Notes: generated from the letters alone by a model not told the origin. 64,000 nt of DNA from Plantactinospora sp040120695 (GCF_040120695.1 NZ_JBEEAC010000003.1:248001-312000), one strand, 5' to 3'. Positions 8,703 through 17,181 are shown, numbered from the stretch's first letter. Made by a program: numbers and translations.

Positions 8703-9020
8703 CTATGCGATGGCCGCGATGTCGCCGTCGTCGAAGTAGATGGCTTGATGCAGGCGTCCACCGAGGGCAGCGGCGTAGCGGGCGACGATGTCCTGGCCGG
8801 AGATCTTGCCTTGTTCGATCTGGGAGACGCGGCCTTTGGTGACGCCCATGCGGTCGGCGACCTCCTGTTGGGTCAGGCCGCGGGCGCGGCGTACCTCGGC
8901 GAGGCGGTGTCCGACCACGGTGGTGAGTAGTTCCTGCTTGCCCGCTTCGACGGCCTGCTCTCCGCCGGCGCGATCGACGTGCGCGTTGCGGATGTCACGC
9001 CAGCGTACGTAGTTGTTCAT
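8703..9020 (-). CDS. HigA-type XRE antitoxin
   Basis: The 105 aa protein carries a C-terminal-half XRE helix-turn-helix: HRLAEVRRARGLTQQEVADR, then MGVTKGRVSQIEQGK. Its ATG at 9020 overlaps the toxin stop by 4 bases, so both are read from one mRNA with the toxin first, the HigBA order. Antitoxins of this type neutralise the toxin by binding and repress the operon. An inverted-repeat operator was not resolved. Confidence 0.85.
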   Translation of the reverse strand: MNNYVRWRDIRNAHVDRAGGEQAVEAGKQELLTTVVGHRLAEVRRARGLTQQEVADRMGVTKGRVSQIEQGKISGQDIVARYAAALGGRLHQAIYFDDGDIAAIA

Positions 9021-9382
9021 GACTGTCTGCCCTCCTCCTCAGCGCGTTCCTTCAGGTAGATCTCGTAGCGTTGCTCGGCCAGGGGAATCGCTTCGATGTA
9101 CCACTGCTGCCAGCGTCCGGCCTTGTCTCCGGCGACGAGCAGGATGCTGGAGCGCCACGGGTCGAAGGCGAAGAGGATGCGCACGGTGCCGGGGCGTAGC
9201 TCTTTGAGGTTGGCGATCGACGAGCCGTGGATTGTGTCGACCAGCGGCCGGCCGAGCCCTGGGCCGGCTTGAGCGAGTAGGTCGATGGCTTGCACGACGC
9301 GGGCGTGGGTGGGTGGATCGAGGTTGTTGATCCACTCCTGCACCTCGTTGACGAGGTAGATCTCCCACTCCTCGGTCGCCAC
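9017..9382 (-). CDS. HigB/RelE-like mRNA interferase toxin (Gp49-like)
   Basis: The 121 aa protein reads VATEEWEIYLVNEVQEWINNL at the start and has the Gp49/HigB pattern: two N-terminal helices, NLKELRPGTVRILFAFDP, a hydrophobic strand ILLVAGDKAGRW, then YIEAIPLAEQRYEIYLKE. Toxins of this fold cleave mRNA at the ribosome. GTG 9382 is chosen because a consensus TATACT -10 (9389-9394, minus strand) lies 6 nt upstream, predicting a leaderless transcript; the frame is open further upstream without similarity. It overlaps the antitoxin by 4 bases. Confidence 0.83.
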   Translation of the reverse strand: MATEEWEIYLVNEVQEWINNLDPPTHARVVQAIDLLAQAGPGLGRPLVDTIHGSSIANLKELRPGTVRILFAFDPWRSSILLVAGDKAGRWQQWYIEAIPLAEQRYEIYLKERAEEEGRQS

Positions 9383-9388
9383 GAGGCG

Positions 9389-9394
9389 AGTATA
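9389..9394 (-). promoter_or_regulatory. -10 box (TATACT) of the HigBA operon
   Basis: TATACT on the minus strand ends 6 nt before the GTG at 9382. A possible -35, TCGACA, lies 19 nt further upstream. No ribosome binding site is present, so the transcript probably begins at or next to the start codon. Confidence 0.6.
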
Positions 9395-9568
9395 GCGATA
9401 GGTAAACCGCGAGTGTCGAACGCGGGTCGGGGCGCCGATCGGGCGGACGGTGATGAACCTGGATCGTCGGCGTAGGGCTCTCCCGTTCCCGGCGGTCGGG
9501 CAGCGACAGCCGAGCGTGAGCAGCCGGGGGCAAAGCGACCAGAGATGTGCTCCACTCGCCCGCTCTTC

Positions 9569-9589
9569 CAAACCGGCATCACTGGTTTG
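9569..9589. promoter_or_regulatory. Inverted repeat upstream of the SPFH operon
   Basis: CAAACC (9569-9574) and GGTTTG (9584-9589) form a perfect 6-bp dyad with a 9-nt spacer, 49 bases before the GTG of the first SPFH gene. It may be an operator; the regulator is unknown. Confidence 0.4.
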
Positions 9590-9637
9590 ACCTTGCTGGA
9601 TACCATCGCGGTCCTGGTAAACCACGGAAGGGGAACT

Positions 9638-11329
9638 GTGGCACGGGTCCAGCAAGGCATACGGAGAGTTGCACAGGCGGTGGCTGAGGGCGCCGACCCG
9701 CAGGCGCTGGCACGGGCGGAACTACAGCGCCGCGGCGGTGCGGTGGCCAGCGCGATCGCCGGTGGCGGCGGCGAGCAGCGGTCGCAGTCGCAGGAGGGCG
9801 GGATGGATCCCGTCGACTTCCCGGCGGCCCGGGACCTCGGCGGCAGCGTCGACACCCTGATGGAACAGCGGACGGTGCCGCTGGACGACGCCGGAGAGGT
9901 GCTCAACCGCAGCGAGCAGCGCCGGGAGGACGGCGAGCAGATGCACGTCATCTGCCCGATGGTGATCCCCCGGGGCCGTTCCCTGGCCACCATGCTCCCG
10001 GTGTCGTTGCTGCTGGTGCTCGGCGCGATCGCCGCGGTGGTGATCTCGGCCGCCGGCGGCAGCGTGCTCACCAACCCCTTCTTCGGCCTCCACTACTGGG
10101 TGCTGGCGGTCTTCGCCGTCGGCTTCGTCTGGTGGCGGCAGGGCATGGTGATGGTGCCGGACGGCTGCGCCGCCCTGATCACCCGGTTCGGCAAGCTGGA
10201 GCAGGTCGTCGGCCCCGGCCGGGTGATCCTGCTGAACCCGTGGAAGCGGGTGTCGTACATCGTCAACACCACCCGGGAGTACCCGTTCAACGCTCCGGTC
10301 CGGGAGGCGCCCACCAAGGGCGGGGTGAAGGCGTCGATCGACCTGTTCATCCAGTTCCGGATCAGCGACCCGGTGGAGTTCGTCTACACCCTGGGTGCGG
10401 TACGCGGCTTCGAGGAGAAGCTCAGCAACGCCGTCAGCGAGACGATCCGCAGCCTGATCTACGAGCAGGAGGCCGCGGAGATCTACAACATGGTCGGCGA
10501 GGACACCGGTCGGCTGCTGGAACAGCTCAACCAGCAGTTCCGTCCGGCGGTGGAGCTGACCAACGCGAACATCACCCACGCCGAGCCCTCCGACCGCAAG
10601 TACCGGATGGACCTGGCCGCGCCGGAGATGGTGCGGGTGGCCAAGGACGCCTACACCCACGAGTACGCGTTGCAGCTGCGCAAGGAGCAGGACGAGGGTG
10701 ACCTGACCAAGGAACTCGCCAGTCTCCAGGAGACCCTCTCGGCGATCCAGGCCGACATCGCGCAGTACCAGGCGCAGATGGACACCGCGGTGGAGCGGGA
10801 GACCAACCGCGCCGAGGCGCTGGCCCGCCAGCGGTACGTGCTGGCCGAGTCCGAGGCGCGGGCCAACGCCGCGCTGCTGGACGCCCAGGCCCTGGACATC
10901 CGGGCGGTCAGCGCCGCCGAGGCGCCGGAGATCCTCGAATACCGCTACCAGCGGGAGGTGCTCGACACCCTGGAGGCGGTCGCCGACCACCTGCCGCGGT
11001 TGGTCCGGATCGGCGGATCCACCGACCCGAACGCCGCCGCCGGGGTCGACCTGCTCCAGCTGGCCCGGGAGTTCGTCGGCGAGCGCGGCGCGGAACTCTT
11101 CACCGAGGCGGACATGGCGGGCATGCGTACCCGGCTGGCCGAGGTCGCGGCCCGGATCGCCGAACGGGAACCGGAGATCAACGCGTTGCGTGAGGCCAAC
11201 GAGCCGACCGTGCCGGCCGTCGCGGGCGGCGCCGAAACAGCGGCCGTCGCGGGCGGCGCGGGCACGGCCGAGACAGTTCCGGGCACCGGTGCCACCGGAC
11301 CGGTCGACGGGGCGGAGGGGCAGCGATGA
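9638..11329 (+). CDS. SPFH/band-7 domain membrane protein A
   Basis: 563 aa. Two hydrophobic segments (about residues 116-140 and 152-167) precede an SPFH (stomatin/prohibitin/flotillin/HflK) domain opening with VMVPDGCAALITRFGKLEQVV (about 170-350), then a long charged coiled coil rich in Glu/Gln/Ala (~350-440) and a Pro/Ala/Gly tail. SPFH proteins form oligomeric rings that organise membrane microdomains. GTG 9638 has a good ribosome site, GGAAGGGG at 9626-9633; a frame-open extension to 9545 lacks one. It overlaps the next SPFH gene by ATGA (11326-11329), so the two are coupled. Confidence 0.83.
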   Translation: MARVQQGIRRVAQAVAEGADPQALARAELQRRGGAVASAIAGGGGEQRSQSQEGGMDPVDFPAARDLGGSVDTLMEQRTVPLDDAGEVLNRSEQRREDGEQMHVICPMVIPRGRSLATMLPVSLLLVLGAIAAVVISAAGGSVLTNPFFGLHYWVLAVFAVGFVWWRQGMVMVPDGCAALITRFGKLEQVVGPGRVILLNPWKRVSYIVNTTREYPFNAPVREAPTKGGVKASIDLFIQFRISDPVEFVYTLGAVRGFEEKLSNAVSETIRSLIYEQEAAEIYNMVGEDTGRLLEQLNQQFRPAVELTNANITHAEPSDRKYRMDLAAPEMVRVAKDAYTHEYALQLRKEQDEGDLTKELASLQETLSAIQADIAQYQAQMDTAVERETNRAEALARQRYVLAESEARANAALLDAQALDIRAVSAAEAPEILEYRYQREVLDTLEAVADHLPRLVRIGGSTDPNAAAGVDLLQLAREFVGERGAELFTEADMAGMRTRLAEVAARIAEREPEINALREANEPTVPAVAGGAETAAVAGGAGTAETVPGTGATGPVDGAEGQR

Positions 11330-12639
11330 GTACGGCACGGACGGGTCGCAGTTCGGTCATCGCGGAGGCCGTCGCCTCCTGGGGCGAGATCGCCCAACTG
11401 CTGCGTGGCGGCGAGGCCGGCACCCTGGTACCGGTCGTCATCCCCAGGCATCGCCGCCGGCTCGGCTGGATGGTCCCGCTCTGGCTGGGCCTGCTCGCCG
11501 TGCTGACCGGCGTGATGCTCGCGGTGCGGGGCGACGACGGGCTGCTCGGGTCCGCGTACGACGCGCTGGGCACGCTCGCCTACGTGGCCGGGGCGGTGCT
11601 CCTGCTGATCGGTGTGCTCTGGTGGTGGCGTTCGTCGATCGTGGAGATCGAGCAGGGCACCAACGGGGTACTTACCCGCTACGGCGCGGTGACCCGCACC
11701 CTCGAAGCGGGGCGGCATTACCTGTGGCACCCGTGGTCCCGGGTCGACTTCGTGGTCGACGTGGCCACCGAGATCCCGTACTCGGCGCCGGTGATGGCCT
11801 GCCCGACCAGGGAGAACGTGCCGCTGCGCTCGATCGAGTTCTTCATGAAGCTGCGGATCACCGATGCCGTGCTCTTCGTCCGGACCATCGGGGCCGGCAA
11901 CTTCGACCTGGTGCTCTCCAGCGCGGTGCAGGACGCGATCCGGCAGCGGGCCCGGCTGGTGCAGACCGAGCGGGCGTACGACCTGCGGGGCTCGGACGTG
12001 GCCGACATGCAGGAACTGCTCAACCGCCAGCTGACCCGCTACGGGGTACGGATCACCGGCTGCAACATCCCCGACGTGCAGCTGCCCACCCAGTACCAGC
12101 AGCACCTGGCCACCCGGGAGCGGGTCGCCAAGGAGCACGCCGCGTACGAGCAGGAGTGGGGCCTGATCCGCAAGCGCCGGATCGACAGCCTGCAGATGGA
12201 CATCGAGCGGGCCAAGAAGATGCGGGACGCCCGGATCGTCGAGGTGAAGGCGGCGCTGAACAAGGCCCGGGAACAGGTCGCGCAGCTGCTGGAGGAGCAG
12301 GAGACCAACGCGCAGCGGGTCCGCTTCGAGATCGAGACCAGGGGGCGCAGCGGGCTGATCGCGGCCGAGAACGAGGCGAAGGCGCAGCGCCGGTTGGCGC
12401 AGGCGTACCGGGACAACCGGGCGGTGCTGCAGTACGAGCTGGCGCTGCGCCGGCTCGAGGTCGGCGCGGAACTGGCCGAGAAGGCCCCGCAGCCGGTGGT
12501 GGTGCGTACCGACGGTGCCGGCGGCGGCGACACGTCGGCGCTCTCCACGCTGCTCACCGCCCAGTTGTTGCCGCGCAGTGTCGCGCTGCCGGCCCTGGAC
12601 GGCACGAGCCGGGCTTCCGGCACCGGCCACCCGGAGTAG
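11326..12639 (+). CDS. SPFH/band-7 domain membrane protein B
   Basis: 437 aa. Two helices (about residues 45-65 and 83-104) are followed by an SPFH domain (VEIEQGTNGVLTRYGAVTR; about 105-290) and a coiled coil with LQMDIERAKKMRDARIVEVK (about 285-380). It is homologous in layout but not close in sequence to the preceding protein. The 4-base overlap suggests equal synthesis and a hetero-oligomer comparable in principle to HflK/HflC. No protease gene lies next to it, so the partner process is unknown. Confidence 0.82.
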   Translation: MSTARTGRSSVIAEAVASWGEIAQLLRGGEAGTLVPVVIPRHRRRLGWMVPLWLGLLAVLTGVMLAVRGDDGLLGSAYDALGTLAYVAGAVLLLIGVLWWWRSSIVEIEQGTNGVLTRYGAVTRTLEAGRHYLWHPWSRVDFVVDVATEIPYSAPVMACPTRENVPLRSIEFFMKLRITDAVLFVRTIGAGNFDLVLSSAVQDAIRQRARLVQTERAYDLRGSDVADMQELLNRQLTRYGVRITGCNIPDVQLPTQYQQHLATRERVAKEHAAYEQEWGLIRKRRIDSLQMDIERAKKMRDARIVEVKAALNKAREQVAQLLEEQETNAQRVRFEIETRGRSGLIAAENEAKAQRRLAQAYRDNRAVLQYELALRRLEVGAELAEKAPQPVVVRTDGAGGGDTSALSTLLTAQLLPRSVALPALDGTSRASGTGHPE

Positions 12640-12793
12640 GATCCCGGCCCGCGAGACGGCCCGGCGACCCCGTTCGGCGCGCTGCCGAGGGACGCCGGGC
12701 CGCCGCCGCGTTCGCACGATCTGCGGATCCACCCACCACAGGTGGCCGTCGGGACGGTACCGGCGGTCACCTTCCGTTCCTACGATGATGGGC

Positions 12794-13843
12794 ATGGCTC
12801 CCGTCGCCGCGGCCGATCTCTGGGACCTGGGTGCGTCTCCGGGCACCCTCCAGGAATACGCCGCGGCCTGGCGGCAGGCCGGGCAGGCCGCCGAGAACGC
12901 GGCCACCACCGTGGGTACCGCCGCTCGGCAGACACTGCACGAAGAGGGTTGGGCGGGTGACAGCGCGGACTCGTACGCCGCGCACCAGTCCCGGGTCACC
13001 GCCGACCTCGACGCGGTCGCCGGGGCCGCGACGTCGGTGGCCGACGCGCTGGATTATCTGGCCGGGGTGCTGGCCTTCAACCAGGAGCTGCTGCTGACCG
13101 AACGGGGCCGACTCTCCGGGATCCGCAGCACCGGTCAGGGCGCGGACCTGGCCTTCCACCCGGCGGACGAGACGCAGGCCGCGCTGGTGCGGGACTCGAT
13201 CGCCAGTGCGCGGGAGATCCGGGCCCGGGTGGACGACGAGATCGCGCTCAAGAAGGCCACCTTCAGCACGGCGTACGGCACGCTGGCCGCGATCGAGCAG
13301 ACCTGGCGGCCGCGCACGATCGGCATGCTCAACCTGAACATCGGCCAGGGCTACAAGAACGAGCCGTTCAACTCCGAGGGGACCGACCGCGGCGACATGG
13401 ACCTGATCGCGCAGATCATCGCGGGCTCCAACGTCGAGGTGGCCACCCTGCAGGAGGTCTTCGGCAGCGACGTCGAGCGGCTCGAACGCGAGCTGCGCGA
13501 GCGTACCGGTGACGACTGGACCATCTACTTCGGCGAGGCCAGCGAGAAGCCGTACTGGAGCGACGGGATCCGCCCGGTCGGCCTGCACGAACCCTTCGGC
13601 AACGCGATCGCGGTCCGGCACGGCGACGCCATCGCCGGCTCCGCGCACACCGACACCATCAAGCTGGACGTTCCCGGCTCGGTCGTGTCGGGAGGCGGCC
13701 CGCCCACCGACACCACCACGCCGGCGCACCCGCCTCCGGGTACGATCCCCGACCCTTCCCCGCACGACCCGGTGATCACCGACGGCGAGGGACGCTCGGC
13801 CACCGAGGTGCGGATCGACTTCCGCCCCACCGGCGGGGGATAG
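12794..13843 (+). CDS. WXG100/LXG-like protein carrying the N-terminal half of an EEP nuclease fold
   Basis: 349 aa. Residues 1-~150 are helical with the W-x-G pattern (GWAGDSADSYAAHQSRV), as in type VII secretion substrates. From ~177 the protein reads as the first half of an endonuclease/exonuclease/phosphatase (DNase I-like) domain: GMLNLNIGQG with the metal-ligand Asn182, DMDLIAQIIAGSNVEVATLQEV with the catalytic Glu221, and GNAIAVR (269-275). It ends shortly after in a Pro/Thr-rich tail; the GDxN, D and SDH motifs of the second half are absent. ATG 12794 is chosen because TACGAT (12781-12786) lies 7 nt upstream (leaderless). The missing half is encoded by the convergent neighbour. Confidence 0.78.
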   Translation: MAPVAAADLWDLGASPGTLQEYAAAWRQAGQAAENAATTVGTAARQTLHEEGWAGDSADSYAAHQSRVTADLDAVAGAATSVADALDYLAGVLAFNQELLLTERGRLSGIRSTGQGADLAFHPADETQAALVRDSIASAREIRARVDDEIALKKATFSTAYGTLAAIEQTWRPRTIGMLNLNIGQGYKNEPFNSEGTDRGDMDLIAQIIAGSNVEVATLQEVFGSDVERLERELRERTGDDWTIYFGEASEKPYWSDGIRPVGLHEPFGNAIAVRHGDAIAGSAHTDTIKLDVPGSVVSGGGPPTDTTTPAHPPPGTIPDPSPHDPVITDGEGRSATEVRIDFRPTGGG

Positions 13844-13891
13844 GTCCCGGCCTACCAGCGGGGGATAGGTCCCGGCCTACCAGCGGGGGAT
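13833..13891. repeat. 25-bp tandem repeat containing both convergent stop codons
   Basis: Two identical 25-bp units (13833-13857 and 13858-13882) and a partial third (13883-13891). The first holds the TAG of the plus-strand gene; the second holds the TAG of the minus-strand gene. Every unit therefore contains one stop in each direction, and gaining or losing a unit would not change either protein. Confidence 0.9.
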
Positions 13892-14584
13892 GGTCACGTC
13901 GACCCGCTGGCCGTCGTGGTCGGACGGGCCGCCGTCGACCCGGGTGGGGTTCTCCACCGACACCCCGTCGGTCGGCATCACGTAGTCGATGCTGCGCCCC
14001 GAGTGCGAGGTGCCGCCGACCTCGCCGGCCTCCACCTCGAACCCGTGGTCGCCGTACGCCGCGACGGCCGCGGCCGACTGGTTGTCGTTGTCCAGTTCGG
14101 TGTTGAGATCGGCGCCCAGGATCGCCGGTCCGTCGATCGACTCGCGTAACCGCTCGATCTGGCCGGCCCGGACAAGGTCGTCGTCATTGCTGCCGTCGCT
14201 GTGCACGTGCGCGCTGTAGAGGCTCATGCTCTGGCCCGAGGCGGCGAACATCCGGTCGGCGGCCGCGTGATCCATCTGCCGGAACGTGGCGACCGCCTCG
14301 CCCAGCCGGACCACGTCCTCGTCCAGGACCTGGGTCAGCCCCGAGAGCGTGCTGCCGGCCAGGGCGTGCAACCGGTGAAATTCCGAAAGGCAGTCGCCGG
14401 CGGAATCGGTGTTGCCGAAGGCGGGCGCCGTGGCGAACACCGGACCGTGCCCGAACGGCAGCGGCATGGCGACGCCGATCTCCGGGGTCGCGCCGAGGCC
14501 GGCACCTCCGCCGGACAGCTCCTCGGCCGCCGCGCCCACCTGGAGCGCCAGCGCCTCGACCTGTCCATAATCCATCCAGGTCAC
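13877..14584 (-). CDS. EspC/WXG-like protein carrying the C-terminal half of an EEP nuclease fold
   Basis: 235 aa. The N-terminal ~115 residues are helical (ALQVGAAAEELSGG; LTQVLDEDVVRLGEAVATF), resembling ESX-secreted EspC-type proteins. From ~120 the sequence is the second half of a DNase I-like domain: LYSAHVHSD (His126), GADLN (Asp159/Asn161, the GDxN box), SIDYV (Asp200) and SDHDGQRVDV with the catalytic Asp222-His223. The first-half motifs (the NI strand and the QE box) are absent and lie in the convergent gene. GTG 14584 is chosen because TAGCCT (14592-14597, minus strand) lies 7 nt upstream, predicting a leaderless mRNA; ATG 14575 is the alternative. Confidence 0.78.
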   Translation of the reverse strand: MTWMDYGQVEALALQVGAAAEELSGGGAGLGATPEIGVAMPLPFGHGPVFATAPAFGNTDSAGDCLSEFHRLHALAGSTLSGLTQVLDEDVVRLGEAVATFRQMDHAAADRMFAASGQSMSLYSAHVHSDGSNDDDLVRAGQIERLRESIDGPAILGADLNTELDNDNQSAAAVAAYGDHGFEVEAGEVGGTSHSGRSIDYVMPTDGVSVENPTRVDGGPSDHDGQRVDVTIPRW

Positions 14585-14752
14585 CCTGACAAGGCTAGGT
14601 CAGGATTCGACTTATTTCCATCTTTGCTCGTCCGCCGGATCGCTGCCGGGCCCGCCCGTGCCGGGTGCCAGGAGCGGCGATGCTGGCCGCCAGGTGTCCG
14701 AGTACCGTGTCGACGGCGACCAGACCGGGCGGTGATGGGCAAGGATGGCGGC

Positions 14753-15661
14753 GTGAACGCCTTCGAGCGGGTGGTGCTGCGCGCCAACGCACGGCTGACG
14801 GCGTACCGCCGGCAGGCGCCGTGGTTCGACCACCTCGCCCGGGCGGTGGGTCGGTACACGGACGTGCTCGGCGCCCGGCTGGCGGCGGCGATCGCCTACT
14901 ACGGCTTCTTCGCCGTCTTCGCGCTCGGCCTGGTGGCGTATGCGGTGCTGGGCGCGCTGCTCGGGAACAGCGCCGAGAGCGGTGAGGTGGTCGTCGACTT
15001 CCTCACCCGGAACCTGCCGTTCGTCGACGCCGAGCAGATCCGGGAGAGCAGTGGCCGCCCCGGGGTCATCGGGCTGATCCTGCTGGCGATCACCGGCATC
15101 GGCTGGGTCGAGTCGATCCGCTCCTCGCAGCGGTTGATCCACGGCCTGGACCAGCATCCGGGCTACGTCGTGCTGCGCCAACTCGTCGACCTGGCGGTAC
15201 TACTGGTGATCTTCGTGCTGCTCGGGCTCTCGATCGGTGCCGTGGACGCGCTGGAGTCGCTGTTGAGCTGGCTGCTGGGTGCGCGTTCGATCGTGCTCAC
15301 GATCTGTAGCTGGCTGCTGGGCTTCCTGGTCAACATGCTGCTGGCCTCGGCGCTGCTGCTCGCCGTACCCCGGCTGCGGATGAGTTTCCGGCGGTGGCTG
15401 CCGGCGGTGCTGCTGGTGGCGGTGGGTGTGACGCTGCTGAACTCGGTCGGCCGGTTCTATGTGGTGCGCTGGGAGCGGAATCCGGCGTACACGGTGGTGG
15501 CCGGCGCCGTCGGCCTGCTGATCTATCTCTATCTGCTCAACCAGTTGCTGCTGTTCGGTGCGGCGCTCGCGGCGACCAGCCATCAGGGGCGGGTCCGGGA
15601 CCTGGCCGGGGCGCCGGAGGTGCCCGATCCGGCCCGGCCGTACCCGCCGTCGACGGAGTGA
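14753..15661 (+). CDS. YihY/virulence factor BrkB family membrane protein
   Basis: 302 aa with six predicted membrane helices, including AAAIAYYGFFAVFALGLVAYAV, the VDLAVLLVIFVLLGLSIGAV helix, LGFLVNMLLASALLLAV and GAVGLLIYLYLLNQLLLFGA. The AAxIAYYxFFxxFPL-like opening helix and YxxNQLLLFGAALAA near the end are family marks. Function is not established; the historical 'RNase BN' name is wrong. GTG 14753 has AAGGA 7 nt upstream; ATG 14735 would add six residues. The tail is short and proline-rich. Confidence 0.85.
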   Translation: MNAFERVVLRANARLTAYRRQAPWFDHLARAVGRYTDVLGARLAAAIAYYGFFAVFALGLVAYAVLGALLGNSAESGEVVVDFLTRNLPFVDAEQIRESSGRPGVIGLILLAITGIGWVESIRSSQRLIHGLDQHPGYVVLRQLVDLAVLLVIFVLLGLSIGAVDALESLLSWLLGARSIVLTICSWLLGFLVNMLLASALLLAVPRLRMSFRRWLPAVLLVAVGVTLLNSVGRFYVVRWERNPAYTVVAGAVGLLIYLYLLNQLLLFGAALAATSHQGRVRDLAGAPEVPDPARPYPPSTE

Positions 15662-15755
15662 GGGCGGGTACGCCGGGTCGTTGCCGACCGGCACCGGGCG
15701 CCTGGGCCGCCGGTGTTGGCCGAGCGTGATCGGATCCGCGGAAAGGGACGGACCG

Positions 15756-16253
15756 ATGATTCCGGCAAAAGCCACAAATAGCGCCGAGATCGCCGCGATG
15801 ATGAGTCGCGTGGGCGCACTAGTGACGTTGGACCTGCCGGACGACTCTCCGATCCTCGCGCTGCCCTGGATCATCACCTTCGGGCCGCTCGACGACGACG
15901 AGGAGTGGGAACCGGTCGTCTGCGGCCCGTACGAGCGGCCCCACGCGCTGGCCCTGGCCGAGTCGGTGGTCGCCGACGAGGAGCTGATGGCGGTGGTCGA
16001 GCCGCTGCTGCCCCGGGTCTCCGCCGAGGAGATCCGGGCCGAGATCGCCGCCGCGCAGATCGCCGTCGAGGCCGAGGACGAGGCGGCGGACCTCGACGAC
16101 ACCAGTATCTACGGCGACTACGAGGAACTCGGCGAGGAGGAGGTGATCGGCGAGAGCACCCGGGCACCGGCGCAGCCCCGGCAACCCCCGGATCCGACCG
16201 AGGTACGCGCCGGCATCGCCCGGATCGCCGCGATGCTCGGCCGCCCCTCCTGA
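15756..16253 (+). CDS. Acidic hypothetical protein
   Basis: 165 aa, strongly acidic (DDDEEWEP, EAEDEAADLDD, EELGEEEVIGE), with a short predicted helix pair and an Arg-containing C-terminus (GIARIAAMLGRPS). No family is recognised. It has a clear GAAAGGGA ribosome site (15741-15748) and ATG 15756, and codon use matches neighbours. It is convergent with the NmrA-like gene, whose stop is only 4 bases beyond its own. Confidence 0.7.
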   Translation: MIPAKATNSAEIAAMMSRVGALVTLDLPDDSPILALPWIITFGPLDDDEEWEPVVCGPYERPHALALAESVVADEELMAVVEPLLPRVSAEEIRAEIAAAQIAVEAEDEAADLDDTSIYGDYEELGEEEVIGESTRAPAQPRQPPDPTEVRAGIARIAAMLGRPS

Positions 16254-16257
16254 AGGC

Positions 16258-17031
16258 CTACAGCGCGGCCTGGGACATTCGTTCGGCCAGGAAGATCTCC
16301 CAGGTCCGGGTTCCGAATGTGGCGCCCTGCCGGGCAAGGTTGTCTCCGGCCCGGTAGGCGCGGCCGGCCTTGCCCGGCATCGGCACCGGCACGAACGGCC
16401 GGCGCCTGCCGTGCGCCCGGAGGTATCCGCGGATCAGCTCCGCCATCGAGTACACCTTCGGCCCGGCCAGGTCGGGCACCAGGCCGGCCGGCGCGCCGAG
16501 CGCGAGGTCGACCAGCCGGGCCGCCACCTCGCGGGAGTCCACCGGCTGGAATCGCACCGCGCCGGGGGCGGGGATCACCGGCAGCTTCGCCATCTTCTCC
16601 GCCACGGTCAGCAGCAGGTCGTGGAACTGCGCCGCGCGCAGGATCGTCCACCGCAGGCCGGATTCGGCGATCGCCCGCTCGGCACCGAGCTTGGCCCGGA
16701 AGTATCCCAGCGGCACCCGGTCGGCGCCGGTGACCGAGATGTACACCAGGTGCCGGACCCCGGCCCGCTGCGCCGCCCGGACCAGGTTGCCGGTCGCGCG
16801 GTCGTCGCCCTTGGGCCCGCCGGCCAGATGCACGACCGTCTCGACACCCTCCAGCACGCCGCCGAGGTCCCGGTCGGCGAGCAGGTCGGCGGTGACCTGC
16901 TCGACGCCGTCGCCGGCAGGTCCGCCGCGGCGGCTGAGGACGCGCACCGGGTAGTCGGCCTCGCGCAGCAGCGGGGTGACCAGTCGGCCGAGGGTGCCGG
17001 TGCCGCCGGTGACCAGGATGGGTGAGTTCAT
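16258..17031 (-). CDS. NmrA-like NAD(P)-binding reductase/epimerase
   Basis: 257 aa atypical SDR. The nucleotide-binding motif VTGGTGTLGRLV lies at residues 7-18, then VRVLSRRGG, VETVVHLAGG, HLVYISVTGADRVPLGYFR and LRWTILRAAQFHDLL, as in NmrA/YwnB-type sugar-nucleotide or quinone-like reductases without the classical Tyr-Lys pair. The ATG at 17031 has GGAGG 5 nt upstream. It is divergent from the ECF41 sigma gene; oxidoreductase/epimerase genes are the usual genomic partners and targets of ECF41 factors. Confidence 0.82.
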   Translation of the reverse strand: MNSPILVTGGTGTLGRLVTPLLREADYPVRVLSRRGGPAGDGVEQVTADLLADRDLGGVLEGVETVVHLAGGPKGDDRATGNLVRAAQRAGVRHLVYISVTGADRVPLGYFRAKLGAERAIAESGLRWTILRAAQFHDLLLTVAEKMAKLPVIPAPGAVRFQPVDSREVAARLVDLALGAPAGLVPDLAGPKVYSMAELIRGYLRAHGRRRPFVPVPMPGKAGRAYRAGDNLARQGATFGTRTWEIFLAERMSQAAL

Positions 17032-17120
17032 GGCGTCCTCCACAGGGGTACGGAGCGCGGGCCGGGCTGCGGTCGCCTCCGCTAGGTTCTTTCGATCGGG
17101 TGTCACCGCCTCGACCCCAC

Positions 17121-17148
17121 GACGACCGGGAACGTGACGGCAGTGACG
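17121..17148 (-). promoter_or_regulatory. Candidate ECF41-type promoter for the NmrA-like gene
   Basis: On the minus strand CGTCACT (17148-17142) is followed after 17 nt by CGTC (17124-17121). This approximates the ECF41 promoter pattern TGTCACA-N16-CGTC as I recall it, about 90 nt before the start codon. Confidence 0.4.
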
Positions 17149-17181
17149 CAGGCCACATCGCCGTGCTGGTCGGGGCCGCGC

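Noticed and set aside
9017..9655. Longer toxin reading frame starting at 9655
   Set aside because: The first ~90 codons show no similarity and cross the TATACT promoter; the toxin domain begins at GTG 9382.
12515..12793. Upstream extension of the first split-nuclease gene into the SPFH B gene
   Set aside because: The extension is a shadow of the SPFH coding frame, and the TACGAT box would lie inside the gene; ATG 12794 fits a leaderless start.
12794..14584. Interpretation of the split nuclease as a simple frameshift or sequencing error
   Set aside because: The halves are on opposite strands and each has its own helical N-terminal domain and promoter-like box, which a point error cannot produce. 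An old inversion remains possible.
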